Shown here piece after piece: positions 14,901 to 23,929 of a DNA stretch of 64,000 bases. The stretch is from assembly GCA_009760855.2 (NCBI GenBank), contig WPIO01000118.1, forward strand, positions 312,001 to 376,000. Direction: 5' to 3'. Below the pieces are notes generated by a model. The model was not told where the DNA came from and ran no database searches. It saw only the letters and a program-made list of their open reading frames with translations. Source of the stretch: Cristatella mucedo (Eukaryota > Bryozoa > Phylactolaemata > Cristatellidae). Positions within the stretch are counted from its first letter, which is position 1. Every line of letters starts with the position of its first letter. Both the position numbers and the translations under genes were made by a program.

Positions 14901-17572
14901 GCTATGGGCGATTCTTTATTGTCCACTGCATGCAGCGATGATAGCCAATTAAGGCTCGTCTGCCGTTATAAACAAGCCATTGAATCAGCTAACTTTTTTT
15001 TTTAGCCAGTCGCTGTGTTGCTATCTCTACATCACCTAGAGGCAAACGAATAATGATGCTAAGGCTCGAACCGGTAACTGGGTAACCAGGCAAACCAAGA
15101 AGGCACATGCTTCGGTTGGCTGGTGGCAGTCACTGACCAAACGAATTGCCCTTTCGCGGACAGCCGATTGCTGGTGAGATACTGCACAGGATTTCGTTCA
15201 AAATGGCTCTAGTACGAGCAAAAGCCACACGGGAAAATAATTTGCTTTGAAATTCAGCAGGGCAGGACGTAGACTGTTCACAATCTACAGCCAGCGAGGT
15301 TGCTGCTTGGCTCTGTTGCTCCATTCCCACTGGAAAGGCATCAGTGGCACTAAGCTGAACCTTGACGTTGGATGCACGTAACAAGTCCTCGTAGGCTAGA
15401 GTAACAGTGCCACCGCTATGCAGTAGCAGTTCGCAACCCAGCAAAATGCACTTGCTATCACCGTGATGGGTCGGACTAAAACCGTTAAAGTACAACTGCT
15501 TTACGAACTAAATATATGCCACTCACAGACCTCTGATATGCATCACCAAGTGTTGCTTAAGCAAATAACGGCTCGCCTGAGCAAAACTGGCACAGTATAA
15601 CAGCAGCTTCAGTCGTACATTAATGGAAAACTATAGTGCCCGCAGATCAGCATCCAGTGGTAATGCAGTGAACCTCCGAATACTAGGTGCCACAGGGATG
15701 GGTTCCAGTTGTCATTGTTTTCACAATTTACACTCTCGCTCATGCCTATATCATCTCCGAGCAAAGCCTCTGCTTTCAGTTCAATGAAGATGAAACTCTG
15801 CTCTACCCGCAATTCTATCATTTCCAGGCTTTGTGCAACACAGACTTCCCCACTACAATCCAGATAACGTTGCCCAAAAGTTGCATTTGGATGGCAGTTA
15901 GCTTTCTAACAATGAATAATGACAAGACTAACCTAAAAAGCCTTAAGAATTGGTTCACTTAGGGTCTTGCCTGCAGCCTCAGTGTGGAATCAGCGGCTCC
16001 TGAAAACGAAAATAAGGCATTCACCACCGACATCTGCCAGAAGCAGAAGGCATTTCCTAAAATGAGCTTTAGCAAAATATCCACATCTGCTCTAGAGTAG
16101 AATTCGCTCACACTCTGGGTTGTAAAAATGTTCTCATGCGTGCTGAAACTGTGCAAGCAATTATGCTATTCGGTTTACAGTTTTCCAATAGAGCTAAATC
16201 TATTTCTAGGCCTTTTACGTGAGGTAGCAGGGAGCATGTAATGATAATAATAATAATGTCATTTGTCCCTAAGAGAACCAAATCTTTATCTGGGCACTTT
16301 AGAACTTGCTACAAGTAGTAAAAGCAGGGTTAATGCCATGCAAGGTATCCTGCTTAGAGAAGCCTGAAAAACGTAAGAACTTTCAAACCTCCATTGAAGT
16401 GCATAGAAAGAGATTTAATTCTATTAAGGGAAAGCATGCTAAGAATGCTTTATTAGTATTATTATCATAATTATCATTCTGAATGGCTTCAAGAACAGAG
16501 CCTAAGCCTCGGCTGTGATAGCCCTACACGATGAAAAGGCAAGAGCATACAATCGTCAGAGACACTGGTTAATGATTGGCCGATAACATATAGTAAGATC
16601 GAATATGCTCCAGAGAGTCACATAGCACATAGAGTGCTCAGCCAGTGCACATAGAGTGCTCAGCCAACGCACATAAAGTGCTCAGCCACGGCTCAAAATG
16701 CAGCAGCTTGGGATGAATTTTTCTGCTCTCTTGGAAGTCGCACAATTGTAAAAGCAGCTAAGCACTGAGGTGCAAAAAGAGTCGGGCAGGATTCCTTAGC
16801 TGGGTCGTGGGGCTTGTTTAACACAGAAGAAAGAGAAGCACACTCCTACAGATGCATTCACTCGAACAGGGATGGCACACAATAACCATCACCCGCAAGG
16901 TGGGCAGACCCTTCCCTATATGTCTGAGTGCCAATCATGTGCGCACTGTAAATCTGAACAACGTGCTCGGGTGGCCCAACAAAGCAAGCGTTGAGCTACT
17001 ATAAGTGAACTAGTCCCAATCAAAATAACGTGTGTACAGTCTCGGATAAGCAGGCACACAATAAAGGAGTTTGGCTATAATTGAGGACGAACGCAGGAAC
17101 ACGTATGATATATAACACATCTGATATATAACACATCTCCTGCCAAAAAAGTCGAGCTCTGTTCGATAATCCAAATTAAACGCGTCTGCCGGGACTGTAG
17201 AAACGTAGGTTTGATTTCCACTCCAGGAAAAATATCCACTAAGAATCGTCAGCAGGGCCGTCGTGCGCAGAACTTGAGTCGGAAATGCTAGGTTTGTTAA
17301 CGTGAAACACATTCCAATACGGATGGACGACTGGCAGTTTTTAGGGTAAGGTTTCAAGTCTCCAAAAATTAACACTTACCGCAGACATTATCGTGCACAA
17401 TATAAGGGTTCAAAAGGTTCTTCTTAGCAGCGCATGCTTGCAGTATTTTGATAGATTCTTCGGCTGATGGCAAGGCCACTGGTTCTTCTGCAGCGCTGTC
17501 TGCATCTTTATGTCTGGTCGCTCGTGTGCAAAAGCGGTAGAAGAAATATCGCAGCGGTTTCCGTAATAGCAT
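2325..17572 (-). CDS. TFB2M: TFB2M-like mitochondrial transcription factor B2 (spliced, 3' incomplete)
   Basis: Minus-strand gene. Exons: 17572-17380, 10949-10878, 9759-9668, 7889-7730, 3154-3000, plus candidate 2447-2325. The first five total 672 nt (224 codons) and join with matching phases at GT-AG sites. The product starts with a basic, hydrophobic, mitochondrial-presequence-like stretch (MLLRKPLRYFFYRF), then NPYIVHDNVC, a degenerate SAM-binding motif I (LGNPGLGHL), a CNIM segment, EVPWTTERP and FRLFGVF. These fall in the same order as in animal TFB2M, an rRNA-dimethyltransferase-fold protein that helps mitochondrial RNA polymerase open promoters. NPGLG in place of the ExGxGxG of active methylases matches TFB2M rather than TFB1M. 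The introns are full of LINEs and SINEs. The C-terminal exons are not seen. An in-frame upstream start at 17626 is possible. Confidence 0.75.
3000..3154 (-). CDS. TFB2M: TFB2M-like exon 5
   Basis: A 155-nt exon with acceptor cattccag and donor AAG|gtagct. It encodes RPPFRLFGVFNN, then ARLLYTAPVGEGLYMSGRTE and FLVISDWCWK. This matches the TFB2M core, in which a strand of the LKVVGMF type is followed by a GR-containing strand. Its leading AG completes the Glu codon begun in exon 4. Confidence 0.75.
3571..3740 (+). mobile_element. SINE1, tRNA-derived
   Basis: The head contains an A-box-like region (about 3577-3592) and a B-box-like region (GTTGGAATCC, one change from the ideal) around 3632-3641. 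The SINE1 body with the tgg(t)gatagcc block and the gagGctttTAATCAGCTA end follow. Lies in intron 4 of the TFB2M-like gene. Confidence 0.8.
3741..5019. other. intronic sequence, no recognised feature
   Basis: Part of intron 4 of the TFB2M-like gene, AT-rich at the left. Short open frames on both strands around 4042-4335 have no recognisable domain and mirror each other. Confidence 0.5.
5020..5350 (+). mobile_element. LINE family B fragment
   Basis: Shows the B-type block from the CLNFxSF region through ITSSxxxx to the LGWxPVxQRIQSKVL region, with stop codons. It ends abruptly at about 5350, where the 3' end of a minus-strand family A copy begins. Confidence 0.75.
5352..6375 (-). mobile_element. 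LINE family A, C-terminal half
   Basis: A 192-codon open frame (6127-5549) encodes the thumb and C-terminal part of the reverse transcriptase protein: SLDDHISSAVK, CLDFCNSLLAGLP, LQLVQNSAARLVCR and WLPVKQRIDF. Upstream, 6128-6375 continues the same protein (MAENFLKLNDDKT-type block) with frame breaks. The 3'UTR runs to 5352, where the usual stem-loop half and TTA tail are missing. This is therefore a junction or deletion, not a normal 3' end. Confidence 0.85.
6376..6762. other. intronic sequence between LINE fragments
   Basis: No domain or repeat recognised. It separates the family A copy from the family B copy. Confidence 0.5.
6763..7236 (-). mobile_element. LINE family B, 3' end
   Basis: Encodes the B-type C-terminus: LAPSYLAELLHQFQPVRALR, VGDRSFSSAGPRLWNSLPQF. 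The 3'UTR follows (GGAGTTAC...GGAGATAC), with a degenerate pentamer-type tail at 6763-6790. The 5' side is truncated at 7236. Nearly identical in protein to the copy at 44.4-45 kb. Confidence 0.85.
7237..7729. other. intronic sequence
   Basis: Intron 4 of the TFB2M-like gene between the LINE B fragment and exon 4. Nothing else recognised. Confidence 0.5.
7730..7889 (-). CDS. TFB2M: TFB2M-like exon 4
   Basis: A 160-nt exon with acceptor gccgtag and donor CTG|gtaggt. It encodes DLQNKYGEQKLQTYWCNIM through ELRNPATEVPWTT. The VPWT block is at the place where vertebrate TFB2M has the same four residues. Phase 0 in, phase 1 out. Confidence 0.8.
8160..8245 (-). mobile_element. terminal fragment with family A 3' stem-loop
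   Basis: Reads TATAGCACTCCAAGAGA...GAGGCGTTTTAAA, a diverged form of the family A terminal stem-loop, with an AT-rich tail side at 8160. Could be a SINE2 or LINE A end. Confidence 0.5.
8293..8752 (-). mobile_element. LINE family A, 3' end
   Basis: (AAT)n, stem-loop and 3'UTR, followed by the C-terminal coding tail in minus orientation with frame changes. Truncated at 8752 at the block before SDLLPH. Confidence 0.8.
9079..9132. repeat. (AG)n microsatellite
   Basis: A pure AG tract of about 54 bp, preceded by about 150 bp of GA-rich sequence on the plus strand. Confidence 0.95.
9668..9759 (-). CDS. TFB2M: TFB2M-like exon 3
   Basis: A 92-nt exon with acceptor ctgttgcag and donor AAG|gtgagt. 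It completes the motif as NPGLGHLVKASLDAGAHKVI, the position that in human TFB2M reads NPGPG followed by an EAGAKVVAL-type strand, then SDSKQWFKYLK. Confidence 0.85.
9760..10877. other. intron 2 of the TFB2M-like gene
   Basis: About 1.1 kb with no clear repeat, except a short tatagtgctcc-type motif near 10080 that may be a relic of the family A stem-loop. Confidence 0.5.
10878..10949 (-). CDS. TFB2M: TFB2M-like exon 2
   Basis: A 72-nt exon with acceptor tttgcag and donor CAG|gtatgc. It encodes EMAVKSLRNAG and then the start of SAM-binding motif I (TLILGNP). It enters in phase 1 and leaves in phase 1, fitting both neighbours. Intron 1 upstream is 6.4 kb. Confidence 0.8.
11473..11525 (-). mobile_element. 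weak family A stem-loop relic
   Basis: CACCATATAAGTGAACC...CTCAGTCTAGGCACTT resembles the family A terminal hairpin with many changes. Confidence 0.35.
11889..11979. repeat. (AG)n microsatellite
   Basis: About 90 bp of pure AG inside intron 1 of the TFB2M-like gene. Confidence 0.97.
12607..12770 (-). mobile_element. SINE1, tRNA-derived
   Basis: Starts with the 3' side (AAATACTAGCTGATTTAACAG), passes the ggctatcaccacc block and ends in the head with GGATTCAAACCC (minus-strand B box GGGTTTGAATCC) and GAGCTCGGTCGTGAAG. Confidence 0.85.
13522..14085 (-). mobile_element. LINE family A, subfamily copy
   Basis: (AAT)n tail, stem-loop with TATAGCGCCCTCAGAGAA, short 3'UTR, then the C-terminal coding part through FRILMLTNKSLHSFSPAYI up to the block before SAARLVCR. 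Its protein differs from the main A copies (LPVPQTNLKFFGDRAF), so it is a diverged subfamily. Confidence 0.8.
14100..14470 (-). mobile_element. LINE family A, second diverged copy
   Basis: AAT-rich tail, decayed stem-loop and a 3'UTR/coding tail, placed head to tail directly after the preceding copy. Truncated near 14470. Confidence 0.65.
14833..15002 (+). mobile_element. SINE1, tRNA-derived
   Basis: Head with GGTCGTGGGCTCGAGTCCTGC (near B box), the GCGATTCTTTATTG block, the gatagcc block and AATCAGCTAAC followed by a T run. Confidence 0.85.
15121..15503 (-). other. orphan open frame in intron 1 of the TFB2M-like gene
   Basis: A 121-codon frame (15495-15130) stays open on the gene's own strand. 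It has balanced composition (LYFNGFSPTHHGDSKC, LLLHSGGTVTLAYEDLL) and possible acceptors just upstream (cgtaaag, aagcag). No family is recognised. The gene splices correctly without it, so it could be an alternative exon, a nested gene or chance. Confidence 0.3.
16175..16475. mobile_element. cluster of three LINE A terminal fragments
   Basis: Two minus-orientation ends (16175-16240 and 16242-16335), each reading GAAC(C)AAATCT(A/T)T...GGCACTTTA, the second preceded by (AAT)n. One plus-orientation end at 16395-16475 reads GTGCATAGAAAGAGATTTAATTCT and is followed by a TTA-type tail. Confidence 0.6.
16625..16690. repeat. 22-bp tandem repeat, 3 units
   Basis: Three consecutive copies of GCACATAGAGTGCTCAGCCA plus two bases, the third with one change (ATAAAG). 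Confidence 0.9.
17107..17138. repeat. 16-bp tandem duplication
   Basis: GATATATAACACATCT occurs twice in a row, exactly. Confidence 0.9.
17380..17572 (-). CDS. TFB2M: TFB2M-like exon 1
   Basis: Start codon at 17572, chosen because the next residues look like a mitochondrial targeting peptide (Arg/Lys with Leu, Phe and Tyr, no acids). An earlier in-frame start at 17626 would add 18 residues. The exon ends at GTCTGCG followed by the donor gtaagt, leaving phase 1, which exon 2 completes to Glu. Candidate presequence residues 1-20; residues 50-64 read toward NPYIVHDNVC. Confidence 0.75.
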
Positions 17573-17976
17573 GACGAGCAGTTCTGTCCCGCAGGGACGC
17601 TGTCTCCACGAACCGCTCCTAAGCAAGATCAGGGAGGCGGTTAGACCCAGCAGCGTGGTTACGCAGGGGGTGCGAGGACAAATAATGGATCAGCTCCGAC
17701 GGAAGTCACGTGCTCCACCATACCTTGTCCTAGGTACAGGTATCCCCCCTTTAAAAGCTTCACTCAATCGCAAACCTGCTGGCTTCTATGGCGTTTCAGT
17801 CTATTTTAGATATGAAAAATATTTAAAATTCAGCCTTACCAGCCATATAATGATGCAACTAAGCCAGAAAAACATTTGCAAACCGTTGCCCCGCAGATGT
17901 GAACGTACAGCGGGGGGGGGGGGGGGGGGGGGAGGGAGGGAAGGGTTGCCTCTGTTGGACCTAGCGGCGGCGCACG

Positions 17977-17977
<1 letters not shown>
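17573..17977 (-). promoter_or_regulatory. 5' region of the TFB2M-like gene with a G21 tract
   Basis: Sequence upstream of exon 1. It contains 21 consecutive G at 17912-17932 followed by AGGGAGGGAAGGG on the plus strand (C-rich on the gene's strand), then a family A LINE tail. No TATA box seen. Promoter role is inferred from position only. Confidence 0.35.
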
Positions 17978-18008
<31 letters not shown>

Positions 18009-18487
18009 TCACTTGATAAAGCGCCCTCAGAGAAATTGATCTCTCTCTAGGCGCTTTACATTTGCTGTAAAGTGAAATGCAATGGAATGGTAAGTAAAAT
18101 CATGCTTGAAAAACGAACGAAATGAATAATATGGTTAGGGGTGACATGCACAGGGTCAGCATGCAAATGTGGTTAGTGGCAGCATGAACAGTGTCAGCAC
18201 GCATAAGCACATCAAGGATGAATCACAGGGACCCACTAAATGCTGTCCTAAATAGGTGTGTTTTTAGGTTCCTTTAAAATGTGGTCAAGTCAGGGGATGT
18301 TCTGACGCAGGTCGGGAGGGAGTTCCAGGCTTTGGGAGCACACGAACTAAATGCACGGTCTCCAAAGGATTTAAGGTTTGTATGAGGTATTTCTAGACTG
18401 TTGGATTCCGAAAAGCGGGTGGTACGATGCTTGGCCTGATGGGGTAGTATATCTGACAGATAGGCTGGAGCCATAGAATGAAGGGAT
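17978..18487 (-). mobile_element. LINE family A, left flank of virus remnant
   Basis: (AAT)n at 17978-18007, stem-loop, 3'UTR and the coding tail (LAYLSDILPH-type, SFGDRAFSSCAPKAWNSLP). Truncated at 18487. From 18074 on it is colinear with the copy at 27134, and the two share 3'UTR details not seen in the 5.3-kb copy. Confidence 0.85.
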
Positions 18488-18719
18488 CAGCTGGCTCCAA
18501 CGAGCTAACGCCCTTTCGTTGTACGAAGCGAGCAAAGCTCCATGCGTACGTTGCGAGGAGATACCTTTCCAGGGTCGAACGAATTGCGAATGTGCGTTCA
18601 GCCTCGCGAAGGCTCGGCCTCACTTGAAAATGCCTTAGATGAGTGTGTTTCTGCCACGAGTCAAAATACTGTACTTTCACCACCGAACTTAGTAGGTTTT
18701 TTTTGTATATTCTATAGTA
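18488..18719. other. unassigned junction sequence
   Basis: GC-balanced stretch between the LINE A copy and the AT-rich viral island. A possible left end of the viral element lies near 18690-18720 (AGTAGG followed by T runs), but no inverted terminal repeat partner was found at the right junction. Confidence 0.4.
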
Positions 18720-18794
18720 AGTTTTTTTAATAAAAGTCAGGTACTATAATACTGGAGAATTTTATTTAAAATAAAAAATTTATATATTATAGAA

Positions 18795-21700
18795 ATGCAT
18801 GAGATTAACACATTTTCAAGACGCGAGGGTGAAACTTTTAATGAACATGCTAAGAGATTGGTTTCTTCCTATGAAAGTAAGTTTGGAAGTAAACCTTATT
18901 TTAACAAGAAGTATGGCAAATCTTCCAGAATAGTTCGCTATCCTGTTTCCGCTCTTGATATTTAAAAAAGATAGTCAAACTTTCTTTCAAACCAAAATCT
19001 AAACCGAAACTTATTAAATATAACACTTTCTTTAATGAGGCAACGAGACTTTCTAAAACACCAAGTAGCGGTTGGAACTTTTGGAAGAAAGAAAATTACG
19101 GAAATGAGATTGACTATGAATATGAGGGTTTCGAACTAGAAGATGCAGATCTAAGTGTTTTTAGGAAAAAATGTTCTCCAGATTTGATAAATATTATGCG
19201 AGATGTTTCTTCTTATTTTGGTAATGTAAAAATGAGTCTTTTAATTAAAGTAAAATTAGAGAATGCAAAAATGAAACTATATAAGCAAAAATCAACGGAA
19301 GTCCTGCAATTTTAAAAGAGTTTCTCACGTTAAAGGAATTACTAAAAAGCATTTTGTAACTTTTGAGAATGTAGTTGAGGAGTGGAATAAAGGCGGATCA
19401 ACTTATAGGAGAGTAGCTACTACGAATGATTTTGCAAAATTTACAAGATTTGTTCCACAGATTGGAGGCTCTTATTGTAAGTTACCTGAAAAACTACAGA
19501 ATAAAAATGTGTTAGTAGTATTAAAAATAAAGACGATAACTTGTGTGCTTTGTGGTGTGTTCTAAGAGCATTATATCCAAGAGAGAGCCACCCAAAAATG
19601 ATACGCGACCTCAGACAAATAATGAATGAAGATCACTCTGATATTCTACCTTATTAAAACCTTGGTTCTTTCCTAGGGATGAAAAAGAAACGAGAATTCC
19701 TTTAAAGTCAATGGAAATGTTCCAATGAGAGTTGAAGATATTCCAAAGCTTTCAAGATTATTTATTGTTTCAATAAATATTTACGAGTTCTCTTTTTCTA
19801 TTACTCTTTAGTAGTCTTGTGGCGAAGAAAGTGAAAAGCGTATAGATCTACTTTTGAATTATAATTATAATCAAGGAAGACAAACTTCAATTCTCTTTTT
19901 AGGACAGAACATGATAATGGCACTATATTGTTTTGTAAAAGGTGTTTATCAAGATTTTATTAACAAGACAAATTAGAAGAACATATATTAGATTGCAAGT
20001 CTGAACATTGTGAAAAAGCACGACTAAGATGCCTTTTGCTGAAAAAAAGAAAAGATAAGGCACGTAATTTAGTAATGCTTAGAGATTTAAAAAAACGGTA
20101 AAGTTTCCTTTAGTAGCATTTGCTGATTTCGAATCTTTTTTGGGAAAAATTGATAGTCCATAGGACGCTGTAAAAGGATCTTTTAATCAACACGAATCTT
20201 TTTCTGGTGGTTATGTAATATTAGATCATGAAAGTAAATGGTAGCAAACTATAAACAAGCATTTGGAAAAATGCTGTTAGCAGTCTAATTCTTTCTATAA
20301 AACGAAAGTGTGAAAAACAAGTTGAAGTGCTTAAAGAAAAGCTTAACCAAGACGAAGTATTTGATAGAACAAGTATGACTACTGAACAAGAAAAAGATTT
20401 TGAAGAAGCAAAATCTTGCTGGATTTGTGGAAAATTCTTATCATAAGAAGCCAAAGTTTTAGATCACTGTCACTTGACTGGTAAGTATCGTGGGGCTGCA
20501 CACAACGAGTGTACTCTTAAATTAAAAATTTGTCCCAATACATTCAAACTACCTGTTTATACTCATAATTTAAGAGGATGTGATTCTCACTTAGTTGTTA
20601 ACTGTCTTGCGATTTAGATGAGAAGAGATTAATTTCTAATAATAAAGAGAAGGTCTTAACTATTGATTTTGGTAACTTAAGTTTTGGGGATTCGGCTCAA
20701 CTTCTTTAAAGTAGTTTAGATGAACTTGTTAAACATTTAAGCAAAGCAAATCACAAATTTAATACAATAAGACATCATTTTCCAAGTGCTTGCGATGCAC
20801 AAATTGCACTATTGACAAAGAAAGAAATAAAATACATCCTTATGAGTACATGGGTTCTTTTGCAAGATTTGAAGAAACAAGTTTACCACCAATTGAAAAG
20901 TTTAATTCAAGTCTAAGTGGAGATATTATACCTGAAGATTATGAACATGCAAAGCAAATTTGGAATGCTTCTAACATAAACAATTAAAAAGATTATCATA
21001 ATTTATACCTAAAAATTCATGTGTTACCTCTAGCAGATGTTTTTGAAAGATTCCGTAATCTGATAATGAATAATTATAAAATTGATGCTGCTAAATTTCT
21101 AACAGTACTTCAATTAACTTGGACAGCAGGTTTGAAGCATACAGGTGTTGTTCTTGAACTATTAACAGATCCAAATAAGTACTTGTTCTTTGAAAAAGCA
21201 ATTAAGGGAGGAATGACACAAGTTTCTAAACGTTATGCCAAGGCAAATAGTTTAAGGTGTGGCGATTTTGATGCAAAGAAATTAACTTCTTATCTTCTTT
21301 ATTTTGATGAAACTAATTTGTATGGATGGGTCATGAAAAAACCTTTACAACTGGAGAATTTAATTTTTTATCAAAAATAGAGAATAATTATTTGGAATGC
21401 AAACAAAGATGATACAATAAAAAGAATGAAATCTAGTTCTAACAAAGGTTATATATTAGAAGTTGATATGCACTGTACACAAGAGAAACATGATTTATTT
21501 TCAGAGTATCCTCAGTTGAAAGAAACAAAGAAGGTAACCAAAGGCAAATATTCACCTTATCAAAGTTCTTTCAAAAGAGGAGACAACCCCGCGCAAAATT
21601 CAATGATGGATTTAGAACCAGAAGAAAAATATATAATTCATTATCTTAATTTGAAGTCTTGTGTGGAACTAGGTTATAAAGTAACTCAAGTACATAGATT

Positions 21701-22736
21701 GTTAGAGTTTTATCAAATCAAAAAGATTGGCGTTCTTCTTACATTAATAATAATACACGCTTGAGAGATAAAGCAATAAATAATTTTGAAAAAACTAACT
21801 TTTTCAAACTGCTAAATAATTCTTTCATTGAAAAAACAATGGAACATGTTATAGGTAGAAGAAATAAAGAGTTATTCAATGAAAATTCAGAAAAAGATTT
21901 AACACTGGCTACAAGATACAATGTCCTCATTTTATGGATAGAAAAATATTGTCAGACAATATTGTTTGCGTTGAGAGTAACAACGAAAGTGTTGTACTTA
22001 ATAAACCAATTTGTGTTGGATTTTGTATACTTGATTCATCTAAAATATTAATGCAAAGGTTCTACTACTTGACTATGAAAAAGAGTTACGATTCTAAATA
22101 ATTTTATTGTATACAGATACTGATTCTTTGCTTATAGAAATATTTACTGAAGATGTTTATAAAGACTTCCTTGAACATCCTTACATGCTAGATTTTAGTA
22201 CTTTTCCCGAAGACTATCCTTGCTGGGATGATGAAACCATATCTAGTAAAAAAGTAATAAGAAAGTCGCTTGTAAATTTAAAGATGAGATAACAGACAAA
22301 GTTAAATCTGCAATATTAAGCGAGTGCGTTTTGTTAAGGCCAAAGTTATATTCTTTAACTATTTATAATAAGGGAACTGCATGTAAAATGAGCGATATAC
22401 TTAATAAAGAAGAAAAATTGGTTGTTAAATCAAAGAAAGCTAAAGAAGTTAAGGAATATATTGTAGAGAAAAAAAATTAAAACATAGAGACCATAAAGAA
22501 TGCTTAGAAACCGGATTAGCAAAACATTGTGAACAAGCATTGCTGAGAAATGAGAAACATACAATATATACGGTTACGCAAAATAAAGTAGCACTATCCG
22601 CTTTTGACTCAGAACGATACTGGCTTAATTGCGGCGTTGTAGTTATGCTTACGGGCACTACAGAGTTGAAAAAGCTGAGGGCCAAGGAAAAGATACTGGT
22701 TTTTGTTTTGCTTACAAAGTTTAATTCAATGTAATT
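18795..22736 (+). pseudogene. broken family B DNA polymerase (Polinton type)
   Basis: Successive frames with many stops and shifts. In order: an N-terminal region with a GSGWNFW-like block (about 19065) and KNKDDNLC...WCVLRALYP (about 19530-19575), typical upstream of Polinton polymerases; a CxxC...HxxxC finger (about 19935-20000); Exo I FADFESF (about 20118); a CWICG...LDHCHLTGKYRGAAH zinc/HNH-like module (20417-20500); Exo II HNLRGCDSH (about 20561); Exo III DYHNLYLK (20990); motif A DETNLYGW (about 21305); motif B NNSF...KTMEH (about 21812), in which the usual Phe-Gly is altered; motif C YTDTDS (22110). The C-terminal RPKLYSL-type block is near 22340. Not functional as it stands. Confidence 0.85.
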
Positions 22737-22974
22737 AAAAATATTTATGTAGGTGCCTAAACAAAATTTAGAAGACTGCTCAAAACCAAAATATGACAAA
22801 AAAATAAAAGTTCAAATTGAACATGATTTAAGAGAGTTAGGTAAAGAAATGCATTTATTAAAAAATTGATTTAGAATATGAAAAAATGAAAAAGGAAGTA
22901 ATATTAGAAGAAGCAGAAATAATTTTATTTAAAAACTACTGTTATAGAGATGAGTGAATTAAAAATGGAAGCTG

Positions 22975-23340
22975 ATTTTTCAATTCATACAAAAGTAGAA
23001 AAGGAAAGTGAAAATGAAGTATAATGCGAAATTGAACCTGATTATGATATCAATGATGCTGACAACCCAGGGTATAATCCCGAAGATGACGAAGAAACCG
23101 AAACAGAAGATGAAGGAACTGAAAATGAAGAAGATGAAGAAAACTATGAACAAGCCTTTTGCTTTGACGAAGAAACACAATAATCATACAAAAATGAGGA
23201 AGATGAATCATAAAAAATATTATATAGACATGGATGTTTCAAGAATTCTTAATTGTGAGGATCTAGAGATATTGCACAAAGAATTGGTCTATAAAAGCTC
23301 AAAGGAGTTGATAAAAGGATTGTTAAGCATTAATTAGATA
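22975..23340 (+). pseudogene. viral-island ORF, acidic protein
   Basis: One frame reads a Glu/Asp-rich segment (PDYDINDADNPGYNPEDDEE and on) to a stop at about 23182, with a stop near its start. The overlapping Lys/Met-rich frame (23008-23337) is longer but looks like the shadow. No family recognised. Confidence 0.4.
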
Positions 23341-23515
23341 AATTTATTCCTGATTTAGATAGTTCATTTACTAGTATTCTTGTAGAAATTTCTGAAACAT
23401 GTGATAAACTAATGGAATGCCGAGGCAAGAATAATGCAACGTTATCAGAAGCAGAGAAGAAATCAAAGACCCCAAAAACAAAACCTGGTGTTCAAATTAT
23501 TACTTACATTCAATT

Positions 23516-23905
23516 TTGTTAAATTTTTTACGTAAGTATAGGAGAAGGACAAAAACTACAACGTCAACTACTTCAACACAGGATATCTCTGACCCAAATC
23601 TTGCTACATCTGCTATTCTATTACAATCTTATGTAGACTGTCTTGTCAAATCTAGAATGACTGCCTATGATGCTCAAACCCTTGACTCTGACATCTCAGT
23701 AATGACAGACAATTTAGTTAAGAAGTTTTATCTAGATGAATGTGACCTTGAAGCCCAAAAAGCAATTAGCTCTGGTATTACACAAGTTACAACTGATCTT
23801 GAATCAACTGTTAGAACAAAAGTAGACAATCTTCTAAATACTCCAGATACAATTTCTGGTTATACTACATGGATTGCTAGTCAACTACCAGCTTATGAAC
23901 ATTAA
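23516..23905 (+). CDS. viral-island ORF of unknown function, 129 residues
   Basis: Open frame in the AT-rich island. It has a basic start (FLRKYRRRTKT), a Thr/Ser stretch, then a helical-looking region (DPNLATSAILLQSYVDCLVK, LDSDISVMTDNLVKKF, QVTTDLESTVRTKVDNLL). The initiator is not certain. No domain recognised; the heptad-like spacing in residues 40-115 suggests coiled coil. It is the longest unbroken plus-strand frame in the viral segment. Confidence 0.5.
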   Translation: MLNFLRKYRRRTKTTTSTTSTQDISDPNLATSAILLQSYVDCLVKSRMTAYDAQTLDSDISVMTDNLVKKFYLDECDLEAQKAISSGITQVTTDLESTVRTKVDNLLNTPDTISGYTTWIASQLPAYEH

Positions 23906-23929
23906 CCTCAGGTGTATGAGGAATGAAAC

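Noticed and set aside
23008-23337. Lys/Met-rich viral ORF
   Set aside because: The alternative frame gives a coherent acidic protein; the Lys/Met frame looks like its shadow.
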